Assembly: GCA_944325335.1 (NCBI GenBank)
Contig: CALUZR010000008.1
Location: forward strand, 1 to 64,000
DNA: 64,000 nucleotides
Direction: 5' to 3'
DNA from: an uncultured Parabacteroides sp.
GTDB lineage: Bacteria; Bacteroidota; Bacteroidia; Bacteroidales; Tannerellaceae
The notes under the pieces were generated by a model. That model was not told where the DNA came from. It saw nothing but the letters and a program-made list of their open reading frames with translations, and made no database searches. The position numbers and the translations under genes are program-made. This document shows, piece by piece, positions 8,092 to 16,526 of this stretch; position 1 is the first letter of the stretch, and each line of letters begins with the position of its first letter.

Positions 8092-8853
8092 ATGGAACAA
8101 ACAATACAGCAATCGGGAAAGGAGCGCACATTACTCAACGTCCTCCGCGAGGAAAAGCAGATGGGGCTGAAGGGCGGGATTTACCACCGGACGCAAATCG
8201 ACTTGACGTATAATTCGAACCATATCGAGGGGAGCCGGCTGACGCACGACCAGACCCGGTATATCTTCGAGACGAATACGTTGGGCGTGACGGACGAGGC
8301 AGTCAACGTAGACGATATTGTGGAAACGGTGAACCATTTCCGCTGCATCGACTTCATTATAGAGCGGGTGGAACAGCCGTTGACGGAGGATTTCGTGAAA
8401 CATCTGCATGGCATGCTGAAGGCGGGGACGTCGGATAGCCGAAGGGATTGGTTTGCTGTGGGGGATTACAAACGGTTTCCGAACGAGGTGGGCGGCTGCG
8501 AGACTTGTCCGCCGGAAGAAGTACACGAAGCGATGGAGACGTTGCTTTCGTCTTATCATGGCAAAAAGCAGAAGTCGCTGGACGACCTGCTTGATTTCCA
8601 CGTCCGTTTCGAGCGTATCCATCCGTTTCAGGACGGGAACGGGCGCGTGGGCCGGTTGATTTTGTTCAAGGAATGTTTGGCGAACGGGCAGGTGCCATTT
8701 ATCATTACAGACGAGTTGAAATTCTTTTATTACAGGGGGCTGAGCCAATGGGGGCATACGAACGGCTACCTGACCGATACTTGCCTGGCGGCGCAAGACC
8801 ATTACAAAGCTTTGCTGGATTATTTTCGGATTTCTTCGCATTATTCCGAGTAA
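8092..8853 (+). CDS. Fic-family protein (probable AMP-transferase toxin)
   Basis: The core motif HPFQDGNGRVGR (about 178-189) matches HxFxxGNGRxxR. The histidine is the catalytic base and the GNGR loop binds the phosphates of ATP. Near the N-terminus, NSNHIEGS (~41-48) is the S/TxxxE(G/N) inhibitory helix that blocks ATP binding, so this enzyme carries its own brake. Fic proteins transfer AMP to hydroxyl side chains of target proteins. It is paired with the small DUF3791-like gene upstream, forming a toxin-antitoxin-like unit. Its GC content is clearly higher than that of the cassette before it. Confidence 0.85.
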   Translation: MEQTIQQSGKERTLLNVLREEKQMGLKGGIYHRTQIDLTYNSNHIEGSRLTHDQTRYIFETNTLGVTDEAVNVDDIVETVNHFRCIDFIIERVEQPLTEDFVKHLHGMLKAGTSDSRRDWFAVGDYKRFPNEVGGCETCPPEEVHEAMETLLSSYHGKKQKSLDDLLDFHVRFERIHPFQDGNGRVGRLILFKECLANGQVPFIITDELKFFYYRGLSQWGHTNGYLTDTCLAAQDHYKALLDYFRISSHYSE

Positions 8854-8880
8854 CTATGATTTCTCTCGCCAATCACTATT

Positions 8881-8963
8881 CTACGTCATTCCGACCGAAG
8901 TGGAGGAATCTCGATGAGACAAACAGAGACTTCTCCACTTCGGTTTCGGTCAGAATGACGTAG
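8881..8963. repeat. REP-like inverted repeat
   Basis: The arms at 8881-8905 and 8933-8963 are near-perfect inverted copies; one arm has a 6-base insertion. They can form a long hairpin in the fic-xre gap. The arm core CGTCATTCCGACCGAAG looks like dispersed hairpin repeats known in many bacterial genomes. Confidence 0.7.
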
Positions 8964-9000
8964 GATTGTTTTTAGTTCTAAAAATAAAGATAGATGATAT

Positions 9001-9315
9001 ATGGAAACGAAAGAATTCTATACCGGTGAAGAAATTGTGGATAAATATATCGGTCCGAAAGGTACGCCTAAGCGGGAGAAGTTTGAGGCTGATTTGCAGG
9101 CGTTTCTGGTAGGGGATGCCGTCAAAAGGGCCAGGGAATCCAAACAGCTGACGCAAGAGGAGTTGGGACGGTTGATTGGCGTTCCGCGTACTCGGATATC
9201 CCGCATCGAAAATGGAAAGGATTTGAACTTCTCGACCCTTAGCAAAGTATTCAAGGCAATGGGGATAAGGGCTAAACTGGAAATGGGGGATTTAGGAAAA
9301 GTCTCTTTATGGTAA
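9001..9315 (+). CDS. Xre-family HTH protein, orphan HigA-like antitoxin
   Basis: Protein of 104 residues with an Xre helix-turn-helix at ~44-95: ARESKQLTQEELGRLIGVP, then RISRIENGKD. A 40-residue N-terminal arm precedes it (YTGEEIVDKYIGPKGTP), typical of the antitoxin of RelE/HigB-type pairs. The ~150 bases upstream hold only the hairpin repeat and no toxin gene, so the partner is missing or was lost. It should bind DNA and repress its own promoter. Confidence 0.75.
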   Translation: METKEFYTGEEIVDKYIGPKGTPKREKFEADLQAFLVGDAVKRARESKQLTQEELGRLIGVPRTRISRIENGKDLNFSTLSKVFKAMGIRAKLEMGDLGKVSLW

Positions 9316-9349
9316 AGCTGAAAATCGTAGTAGTAAAAACGGTTATTCG

Positions 9350-9380
9350 TTGCCCCGTATCCAATTAATCCGTATCTTTG
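9350..9380 (+). promoter_or_regulatory. Promoter of the aminotransferase gene
   Basis: A -33 TTG at 9350-9352 and a -7 TATCTTTG at 9373-9380 are separated by 20 bases, the standard Bacteroidetes arrangement. The start codon is 34 bases downstream. Confidence 0.7.
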
Positions 9381-9414
9381 CGCCCATTAATAAAAACAAT
9401 AAAGGTAAGAAAGA

Positions 9415-10611
9415 ATGCCGAATATATCACAACGGGGAATTGACATGCCGGAGTCTCCCATCCGGAAATTGGTCCCGCTTGCCGAACGGGCAAAGGCGAG
9501 GGGCGTGAAAGTCTATCATTTAAATATCGGGCAGCCGGATTTGCCTACGCCGGAATGCGGGTTGGAGGCGATGCGGCAGATCGACCGCAAGGTGCTGGAA
9601 TACTCGCCGAGCGAAGGGATTCGGAGTTTCCGCGAGAAGCTGGTGAAGTATTACGCGAAGTTCAATATCCAGGTGACGGCGGACGATATCATCATCACGG
9701 CGGGCGGCTCGGAGGCGGTGTTCTTTTCCTTCATGGCTTGCCTCGACCCGGGCGACGAGATCATCGTGCCCGAACCGGCGTATGCGAACTACATGGCGTT
9801 TGCGATTTCGTGCGGGGCGGTCATCAAGACGGTGCCTTCGACGATTGAAGAGGGATTCGCCCTGCCTTCGGTCGAGAAGTTTGAAGCGCTCATTACGCCG
9901 CGCACGAAGGCCATCCTGATTTGCAACCCGAACAACCCGACGGGCTATCTTTACACCCAAAAAGAGATGAACCAGTTGCGGGACTTGGTGAAGAAATACG
10001 ACCTGTTCCTTTTCTCCGACGAAGTCTATCGCGAATTTTGCTATACGGGCGCGCCCTACATCTCGGCGTTCCATTTGGAAGGCATCGAGAAGAACGTGGT
10101 GCTGGTCGATTCCGTCTCGAAGCGTTATAGCGAATGCGGTATCCGTATCGGGGCGTTGATTACGAAGAACGAACAGGTGAAGAGCAGCGTCATGAAATGG
10201 TGCCAAGCGCGGTTGAGCCCGCCACTGATTGGACAGATCATTGCCGAAGCCTCGCTCGACACGCCCGAATCCTATATGCTGGAAGTATATAATGAATATG
10301 TGGAGCGGAGAAAGTTCCTGATCGACGGGCTGAACCGCATCCCCGGCTGCTATTCGCCGATACCGATGGGCGCGTTCTATACGGTGGCCAAGCTCCCGGT
10401 AGACGATGCCGAGAAGTTCTGCGCCTGGTGCCTGAACGAGTTTGAATACGAAGGGCAGACCGTCATGATGGCGCCGGCCTCCGGATTCTATACGACACCT
10501 GGTTTGGGACGGGATGAAGTCCGCATGGCCTATGTCTTGAAGAAAGAGGATTTGGCGAAGGCGCTCGTTGTACTCCGCAAAGCTTTGGAAGCCTATCCGA
10601 ACAGAGTTTAA
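9415..10611 (+). CDS. Pyridoxal-phosphate aminotransferase, class I/II
   Basis: The 398-residue protein is full length for fold-type I aminotransferases. Visible landmarks are YSPSEGIRSFREK (substrate/phosphate region), CNPNNPTGY (conserved Asn and Pro for the ring), FSDEVYREF (the Asp that holds the pyridine nitrogen) and DSVSKRYSECGIRIG, whose lysine forms the Schiff base. It probably moves amino groups between an amino acid and 2-oxoglutarate. The exact substrate (aspartate, aromatic or other) cannot be told from sequence alone. It stands alone with its own promoter and a following inverted repeat. Confidence 0.9.
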   Translation: MPNISQRGIDMPESPIRKLVPLAERAKARGVKVYHLNIGQPDLPTPECGLEAMRQIDRKVLEYSPSEGIRSFREKLVKYYAKFNIQVTADDIIITAGGSEAVFFSFMACLDPGDEIIVPEPAYANYMAFAISCGAVIKTVPSTIEEGFALPSVEKFEALITPRTKAILICNPNNPTGYLYTQKEMNQLRDLVKKYDLFLFSDEVYREFCYTGAPYISAFHLEGIEKNVVLVDSVSKRYSECGIRIGALITKNEQVKSSVMKWCQARLSPPLIGQIIAEASLDTPESYMLEVYNEYVERRKFLIDGLNRIPGCYSPIPMGAFYTVAKLPVDDAEKFCAWCLNEFEYEGQTVMMAPASGFYTTPGLGRDEVRMAYVLKKEDLAKALVVLRKALEAYPNRV

Positions 10612-10613
10612 AT

Positions 10614-10694
10614 AAATGAAGAATGAAGAATTAAGAATGAAGAATTTTTTCTTCCGGATGGCATTCTTAATTCTTCATTCTTAATTCTTCATTT
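10614..10694. repeat. Long A/T-rich inverted repeat between genes
   Basis: The arms at 10614-10644 and 10662-10694 are made of repeated GAAGAATTAAGAAT words and pair over about 30 bases. This could serve as a bidirectional transcription barrier between the aminotransferase and the permease. It looks like a dispersed intergenic repeat. Confidence 0.65.
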
Positions 10695-10701
10695 AATTAT
10701 T

Positions 10702-11946
10702 ATGAACCTCGAACTTTTCATCGCGCGTAAGATTCACTTCGGACCGAAAGCGGAGCGGCAAGCTACGCCGCCAGCTATCCGCATCGCGACGATTGGCATT
10801 GCGCTTGGCTTGGCGGTGATGATTCTTTCGGTCGCCATCGTGATTGGTTTTAAGAAAGAGGTGCGCAACAAGGTGATTGGGTTCGGTTCGCATATCCAAA
10901 TCACCAACTTCGACAATAATTCCTCCTACGAAACGGTCCCGATAGCGGTGGGCGATTCGTTGCTGGACAACCTGCAGGCGCATCCGGGCGTGCGGCACGT
11001 CGAACGATTTGCCACGAAGCCGGGCATCCTCAAGACCGATACCGATTTCCAAGGCATTGTCCTGAAGGGCGTGGGCTCGGATTACGACTGGTCGTTCTTC
11101 CGCCAGAACTTGAAAGAGGGGGAAATCATCCAACTGGACGAGAAGAAACGGTCGACCGACGTGCTCATCTCGCGCTATCTGTCCGATTTGCTGGGCCTGA
11201 AGGTAGGCGATTCATTCCTGACCTACTTTGTGGAGCAAGAGGTGCGCGCCCGCAAATTCCATATTACCGGTATTTACGAGACTGGTTTCTCGGATTACGA
11301 CAAGCTCTTTGTCGTGGCCGACATCCGGCAAGTGCAGCGATTGAATGGATGGGCGGATGACCAAGTGAGCGGCCTCGAGCTTTTGGTGGACGATTACGAC
11401 CAAGTGGACCAGACCGCCGAAACCCTTTACTTCGCGCTGGCCGATCAGCAAGACCGCGAAGGGAATACGTTCTTTGTCCGTTCCATCAAAGAGTTGAACC
11501 CGATGATATTTAGTTGGCTGGACGTGTTGGATATTAACGTGGTCGTGATCTTAGTGCTGATGCTCGCGGTGGCAGGCTTCACAATGATTTCCGGCCTTTT
11601 GATTATTATCTTGGAGCGCACGCAGATGATTGGCATCCTGAAGGCATTGGGCGAAAGCAATGCCAGCATCCGGAAGATATTCCTTTACGTCTCGTTTTTC
11701 TTGATTGGGAAAGGCATGGTGTGGGGAAATATGATCGGATTGGCGATCTGCTTCTTGCAATCGACCACGCACCTGTTCAAGCTCGATGCTTCGGTCTATT
11801 ACCTGGACGCGGTGCCGATAGACCTCCGCTTTTCGGCTTGGCTTTTGCTAAACATCGGGACGTTGGTCCTCTCGATGGCCATGATGCTGGGTCCTTCGTA
11901 TCTGATTACGAAGATCCATCCGGCGCGCAGCATCCGTTTTGAGTGA
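10702..11946 (+). CDS. ABC transporter permease, LolC/LolE (FtsX) type
   Basis: The 414-residue protein has the MacB/LolC layout. One N-terminal membrane helix (~28-52, IATIGIALGLAVMILSVAI) is followed by a ~200-residue periplasmic domain. Three C-terminal helices (~277-300, ~325-350, ~375-400) form the FtsX domain, with ILKALGESNASIRKIF as the coupling region. LolC/E permeases release lipoproteins from the inner membrane for transfer to the outer membrane. The partner ATPase (LolD) is not in this window. Assignment to the lipoprotein-release subfamily rests on layout and length. Confidence 0.8.
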   Translation: MNLELFIARKIHFGPKAERQATPPAIRIATIGIALGLAVMILSVAIVIGFKKEVRNKVIGFGSHIQITNFDNNSSYETVPIAVGDSLLDNLQAHPGVRHVERFATKPGILKTDTDFQGIVLKGVGSDYDWSFFRQNLKEGEIIQLDEKKRSTDVLISRYLSDLLGLKVGDSFLTYFVEQEVRARKFHITGIYETGFSDYDKLFVVADIRQVQRLNGWADDQVSGLELLVDDYDQVDQTAETLYFALADQQDREGNTFFVRSIKELNPMIFSWLDVLDINVVVILVLMLAVAGFTMISGLLIIILERTQMIGILKALGESNASIRKIFLYVSFFLIGKGMVWGNMIGLAICFLQSTTHLFKLDASVYYLDAVPIDLRFSAWLLLNIGTLVLSMAMMLGPSYLITKIHPARSIRFE

Positions 11947-11976
11947 GTTGAATACGTTATTAAATTATATTTTATC

Positions 11977-13902
11977 ATGAAAAAAGTAATCGTATGGTTA
12001 TCCTTGTTCCTGGTAGGATGTACGGGAAAAGGAGTAGTGGAAAATCCGGCCTTCGACGTGCGAAATACGAACACGCTTGAGGTGGAGAGAGTCACATTGA
12101 CAGACACGGCAACCGTCGTGGACATGAAGGCGTACTACACGCCTAACTTCTGGATTCAAATTGCCCGCGAGGCGCATCTCGAAGCGGACGGGCAATCGTA
12201 TGCAATCCGTTCGGCCGATGGCATTACGCTGAGCGAGAAATTCTGGATGCCTGAATCGGGCGAGGCGACGTTCCGTCTCATCTTCGAACCGCTTCCGAAA
12301 GGCACGAAGCGCATGGACTTCATCGAAGGCGAACCGGATGATTATTTCAAAATTTGGGGTATTCGTTTGGACGATTCACGCCCTAAACCTGCACTTCCAC
12401 CGGCGCAAATCCCGGAAATGACAACCCTCGAAGAACCTGTTCTAAAGGCTGGAATCGCGACATTGAAAGGACGATTCTTGGGCTATCGGGTGGGGATGGC
12501 GAAAGAAATACTGATATATGCGTATAATTTCTTGACTGGAGGTGCTGATGAATATCATGTGCAGATTCAAAACGATGGGACATTTCAACAAGAGATACCG
12601 CTGTTACACAATTCGGGTATCTTTTTTTCTGCAGGTGCTATTCGGACACGTATTTACTTGAAGCCAGGTGAAACAACTTCAATGGAGATAAACTTACCAG
12701 AAATATACCGTGAAGCGTCTAAAACGCAACAAAATGCTCCATCATTGGGTGCCAAATTCCGTTTTACTGGCGCATTGGCTGATTTGAATAATAGTACGCA
12801 CAATGACGAAAAGGTAGAAATGTTTGTGGGACCTAATTCACGTGAGGAAAATAGGAAAATGATAGGGGATATTTATGATATGACGCTTACAGAGTATAAA
12901 GCTTATTGGACAGAGAATTACCACAAAGCGATTGCTAAATTGGATAGCTTAGATAATGTCAGTGCAATTCATAAACAACTTATTAGAATGCAATTTGATC
13001 ATGAAATGATTGGTTATTTACTCAGTTATGGTATGATTGACTATGCATACAAGCAGATGAATAATATGCCTGCAGATACTATTATTCCGAATCGACCGGC
13101 ACTGTTGCCTACGAAAGAATATTTTGATTTTTTGCCAAAGTATTTGCCTAATAATAGCTATTTGCTTTATGATGGGAGTTTTAGCTATGATTTCATTCGT
13201 CTGCATTATATAAATATGAGTGGTAAGCCGAAAACTTGGAAAGCTGGTATGGAATTGCCCGATAATACTGCCGACCTGGCTGCACTTTACGGCACCGACC
13301 AAGGCATCCTGTTCGACCTCCTCGCCGCCCAACGATTGGCAAAACCCATTTCCGAGTTCCGCCTTTTGACGCCCCAGCAATTGAAGGAGGCCGAAAAGCT
13401 CCAACCCGTCTTGCGCGAGGCTGTCTTGGATATGAACGAACAATTAAAAGCGAAAATCGAAGCAAACAAGAAGAAATCGGGCTATAAGGTAGACCGCGTC
13501 CATATCTCGAATATTCCGGCCGACGAGGTGTTTAATGCCATTACTTCGGCCTATCGGGGCAAAGTGCTCTTTATCGATATTTGGGCGACTTGGTGCGGAC
13601 CGTGCAAAGATGCGATGAAGCAGACCGAGCCGGTGAAAAAGGAGTATGCCGGGAAAGACGTCGTGTTTATCTACCTGGCAGGCGAGAATTCCCCGGAGGC
13701 GACTTGGAAACAAATGATTCCGGACATCAAGGGCGAGCACTACCGCCTCACGCAAGAGCAGTGGGACGTCGTAGGTAAACAGCTTGGCGTGAATGGTGTC
13801 CCTTCCTATGTCCTGGTGGATAAGGAAGGCGTGATCAAGCATTTCAGCGTCGGTTTCCCGGGCGTTGAAACTATGAAAGAGTGGATTAATGCAGGTTTGT
13901 AA
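11977..13902 (+). CDS. TlpA-like thioredoxin-domain lipoprotein
   Basis: MKKVIVWLSLFLVGCTGKG is a lipoprotein signal with Cys15 as the lipidated residue. The C-terminal ~140 residues are a TlpA/ResA-like thioredoxin domain: LFIDIWATWCGPCKDAM with the redox pair WCGPC at 539-543, and the cis-proline loop GVPSYVL. The long N-terminal part resembles the accessory region of Bacteroidetes TlpA-family lipoproteins. It probably handles disulfides in periplasmic or surface proteins. Bases ~12480-13250 are much more AT-rich than both ends, suggesting recombination within the gene. An inverted repeat follows the stop. Confidence 0.85.
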   Translation: MKKVIVWLSLFLVGCTGKGVVENPAFDVRNTNTLEVERVTLTDTATVVDMKAYYTPNFWIQIAREAHLEADGQSYAIRSADGITLSEKFWMPESGEATFRLIFEPLPKGTKRMDFIEGEPDDYFKIWGIRLDDSRPKPALPPAQIPEMTTLEEPVLKAGIATLKGRFLGYRVGMAKEILIYAYNFLTGGADEYHVQIQNDGTFQQEIPLLHNSGIFFSAGAIRTRIYLKPGETTSMEINLPEIYREASKTQQNAPSLGAKFRFTGALADLNNSTHNDEKVEMFVGPNSREENRKMIGDIYDMTLTEYKAYWTENYHKAIAKLDSLDNVSAIHKQLIRMQFDHEMIGYLLSYGMIDYAYKQMNNMPADTIIPNRPALLPTKEYFDFLPKYLPNNSYLLYDGSFSYDFIRLHYINMSGKPKTWKAGMELPDNTADLAALYGTDQGILFDLLAAQRLAKPISEFRLLTPQQLKEAEKLQPVLREAVLDMNEQLKAKIEANKKKSGYKVDRVHISNIPADEVFNAITSAYRGKVLFIDIWATWCGPCKDAMKQTEPVKKEYAGKDVVFIYLAGENSPEATWKQMIPDIKGEHYRLTQEQWDVVGKQLGVNGVPSYVLVDKEGVIKHFSVGFPGVETMKEWINAGL

Positions 13903-13910
13903 TTAAATAC

Positions 13911-13975
13911 AGAGGCACAGATTCACAGCGAATTTATTTTGAGAATTAATAAAAAACGCTGTGTTTCTGTGCCTT
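13911..13975. terminator. Bidirectional hairpin between convergent genes
   Basis: The arms AGAGGCACAGATTCACAGCG and CGCTGTGTTTCTGTGCCT pair with few mismatches around an A/T-rich loop. The hairpin sits between the stop codons of the TlpA-like and HU-like genes, which face each other. Confidence 0.55.
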
Positions 13976-13986
13976 TGTTCAATTCT

Positions 13987-14412
13987 TTACACCGTCTCCT
14001 CTTCCTCATCCGTAGCCTTTGCTACTTCGATGCGTTCAAACTTAGGTGAAGCCGCCATCGTTTTCAATTTGGAACCGGGTGCAAAGATAATCTTTCCCTT
14101 CTTGAAGAGCGAGGTACTAAAATCCTCCTTATTAATGACACCTTTCGAACCGCAACTCATCCGGAAATTACCTAAATCTCCGATTTGAACTGAGTTCCCA
14201 TTTTGAAGATGTTGCTTCATGACGTGGATAAGCCCGTCCAGAACAACTTGCACGTCGCCCTTCGAAGCCGTCGAGCGGTCGGCAATCGTCTCGCACAACG
14301 AATCGAAATCAATCTGTTGCCTTACGCGGATCTGTCCGTAATACAACTTAGCGTCTGGTCCTGCCCCTTCCGACTTGTCCGGGCGTTGGACTAAATGATA
14401 CATCAGTGACAT
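13987..14412 (-). CDS. HU-like DNA-binding protein (large Bacteroidales type)
   Basis: Protein of 141 residues from the ATG at 14412, chosen because an AGGAGG ribosome-binding site lies just upstream. It has the extended HU-related architecture of Bacteroidales: YHLVQRPDK at the start, then ADRSTASKGDVQVVLDGL and IGDLGNFRMSCGSKG, and an acidic tail. It probably bends or coats DNA in the nucleoid. Such proteins are commonly neighbours of DUF4248 and VirE_N/DUF3987 genes, which here lie 12-15 kb away. A nearly identical copy of its first 11 codons, leader and promoter is found at 25217-25354. Confidence 0.85.
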   Translation of the reverse strand: MSLMYHLVQRPDKSEGAGPDAKLYYGQIRVRQQIDFDSLCETIADRSTASKGDVQVVLDGLIHVMKQHLQNGNSVQIGDLGNFRMSCGSKGVINKEDFSTSLFKKGKIIFAPGSKLKTMAASPKFERIEVAKATDEEEETV

Positions 14413-14519
14413 TTTAATTCCTCCTATAAAATTAATTACACCACAAAGGTACAATACGCCCTCCCGCTCCTTTTCGGATACGGGAAGATAGGGGAGGATA
14501 CTATCTATTATTTGCTAAT
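14381..14519. repeat. Left copy of 139-bp direct repeat
   Basis: Contains the first 11 codons of the HU-like gene, its ribosome-binding site and -7 box, a G/C-rich hairpin region and the last codons of the gene at 14501. It matches 25217-25354 except for about one substitution and one single-base gap. The high identity points to a recent duplication. Confidence 0.9.
14444..14451 (-). promoter_or_regulatory. -7 box of the HU-like gene
   Basis: TACCTTTG on the minus strand lies 32 bases ahead of the start codon. It is also present in the duplicated copy near 25.3 kb. Confidence 0.55.
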
Positions 14520-15235
14520 TCCCGTATTTCTTTTGTCGTCAAATCATAAAGCCAATATCGTTTATCATGATCCTTTTGCGCATAAAATAGCAATTGATTC
14601 CCTACAATGGAAAAAGAAGGGACTGTTTTATGGACCAAATAAGTATCTGGAGTCTTTGTTTCCTTCGTTTTGGCTGGTTGCTCTTCTTCATGATTCAATT
14701 CCTCTACGCCTTCTATTTCAAAGGTAGAGGGATAAACAAAAGAATAGCCCGAAGGATATGTGGATTTTACTAAATCCATGTTGCTGCTATCATATAAATA
14801 GAATGTATCTTTTGTTTCCATAAACCAGAAAAGATGATCCTTTGCTTGGATCAACTTGGACTGGATTATTTCTTGATTAACCGGAAACAAATTCGATTCT
14901 GTTTTAGTATTCGTACTGCAAATCTTGAAATTAAGTATCCGATTCTGTTCTCCCGCCGAATCCACTTTTATTTCTACCAAGGGAATGACCAACATATCCT
15001 TGAATGGAAACATCGTGCCATAAACCGTGTCTGCAAAAAACGAGACCTCTTCTTTCTCGGCAGAAACCAGTTTATCAAACTCTTTCGCCCGGTTTGTCCA
15101 TCGCGTCCTACCATAATCCGAAAAGAATCCACTTTCAATAATAAATAGGGTAAATAAAATTGCCCAAATACAAATGCAAGTGCCGACAATCACCCACATG
15201 GTACGCCATGAAAAGATTTTCTTTAAGATGCTCAT
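14501..15235 (-). CDS. Hypothetical membrane-anchored protein
   Basis: Unrecognised 244-residue protein from the ATG at 15235 (MSILKKIF), which gives a normal basic start before a single hydrophobic helix (~15-33). The rest is a soluble, probably periplasmic domain without recognised motifs, rich in charged and aromatic residues. The gene is AT-rich. It shares N-terminal membrane anchoring with the next gene upstream and may be co-transcribed with it (50-base gap). Its last codons lie inside the 139-bp repeat. Confidence 0.5.
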   Translation of the reverse strand: MSILKKIFSWRTMWVIVGTCICIWAILFTLFIIESGFFSDYGRTRWTNRAKEFDKLVSAEKEEVSFFADTVYGTMFPFKDMLVIPLVEIKVDSAGEQNRILNFKICSTNTKTESNLFPVNQEIIQSKLIQAKDHLFWFMETKDTFYLYDSSNMDLVKSTYPSGYSFVYPSTFEIEGVEELNHEEEQPAKTKETKTPDTYLVHKTVPSFSIVGNQLLFYAQKDHDKRYWLYDLTTKEIRELANNR

Positions 15236-15285
15236 ATTTTTTCTGTTGATATATAATTTAATAATTTGCAATCTAAAAATCGATT

Positions 15286-16521
15286 TTATTCATGCTTCAT
15301 TTTTCTTGACTTAACTAATTTCATTTCTTTTCCAAAACGCTTGTATTCCCAAACAGAATCCATGTCATAATCAGAATAAGGATCATAAATTTCATCCCTT
15401 TCATAAATAGAATCCAAAACAAACACTTTATTATTCTTTGAGAAATCAGATTCATCCCATAACCATTTTGCATGAGATGTTTTAAAATCAGGTTTCTTCT
15501 GTATGGATATAGGCTTATCTGTTTTTGTTAAAAAGAAATAAGCATATGACCAAACATCGGAACTTGATAATAATATTCTTTTCTTATCTGGATCGAATTT
15601 TGTATCAAAACTGCTCACATAAGTAAAAGGTAAATCATCTACAGGAACTATTCGCCCTCCTTTTATGTGATAAATAGATTGCGTACATCCTGCTCTACTA
15701 AAATAACCATCACTTACCAATAATTCTTTTTTCCCATCAAAATCGACATCAAATAATTGAAAAGGCGCATCATTATTAATTACGTAGGGATCTTCCGGAC
15801 ATTCATAATTAAAATAATGTACATCTCCATCTCTCTCTATGTCTCTAAAACTTGGGCTTGGTAGATTCCCACTTGACTTTGTGAAACCCCAATATGTATC
15901 TTTATACAAATAATTCTTGCCTGTACGGTGATCATACAAACTGGCTACCAGTGTATTCTTAACTCCGCCTTCAATATTTCTCCAACTCTTACGCCAAATA
16001 TAACGAACCACAATATCAATGCCCTCAGGCAACTGCATTCGAAAATACAAATTATATTTTATGTCAGATGGATCAATATCTACCGGAATCTGATTCAAAA
16101 CCTTAATCCAAACCGAATCTTTGGCTGAAACATAAGGAATAACTGTATCCAAACGATTTCTATTACCCTTATCTATGTCCCCAAAGGTATAAATGAAAGT
16201 TCCAGGTCCTTCCCATTTTCTCATATGTGGTATAATCGTTTCTTGATGAGAAGGCATACCATCCTTTTCATTTTCTCTTACTGGTTCAACCTTCGTAGTA
16301 TGAGAAACTTTCTCATTATCTGAATGCATAAAACCATGATCTGTATCTCCTTTAATACACCAAATTATAAAGTATATTGATAAAAACAAAGGAGAAACTA
16401 CCAACAAAATAATCCTCACCGGCTTGCTCCCTATTCCCCAGCGTTTAGATAGGTCGTAGAACAGTGGAGATAGAGTAAGCCAGCTGAAAACAAGAGGTAT
16501 ATACCGAAATATTTTTTTCAT
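15286..16521 (-). CDS. Hypothetical membrane-anchored protein
   Basis: Unrecognised 411-residue protein. Two hydrophobic N-terminal segments (~5-22 and ~34-54) precede a large exported or cytoplasmic domain. That domain contains DVDFDGKKELLVSDGYF, which resembles the DxDxDG calcium-type loop of FG-GAP/VCBS repeats, a plausible beta-propeller feature. The C-terminus is rich in acidic and tyrosine residues. AT-rich like its neighbour. Its start lies 5 bases downstream of the res stop, so it could be read through from the restriction operon. Confidence 0.5.
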   Translation of the reverse strand: MKKIFRYIPLVFSWLTLSPLFYDLSKRWGIGSKPVRIILLVVSPLFLSIYFIIWCIKGDTDHGFMHSDNEKVSHTTKVEPVRENEKDGMPSHQETIIPHMRKWEGPGTFIYTFGDIDKGNRNRLDTVIPYVSAKDSVWIKVLNQIPVDIDPSDIKYNLYFRMQLPEGIDIVVRYIWRKSWRNIEGGVKNTLVASLYDHRTGKNYLYKDTYWGFTKSSGNLPSPSFRDIERDGDVHYFNYECPEDPYVINNDAPFQLFDVDFDGKKELLVSDGYFSRAGCTQSIYHIKGGRIVPVDDLPFTYVSSFDTKFDPDKKRILLSSSDVWSYAYFFLTKTDKPISIQKKPDFKTSHAKWLWDESDFSKNNKVFVLDSIYERDEIYDPYSDYDMDSVWEYKRFGKEMKLVKSRKMKHE

Positions 16522-16526
16522 TGCAT

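Noticed and set aside
9520-10206. Long frames opposite the aminotransferase, restriction and bat genes.
   Set aside because: They are antisense shadows with arginine-rich, low-complexity translations, explained by the GC-rich codon use of the real genes.
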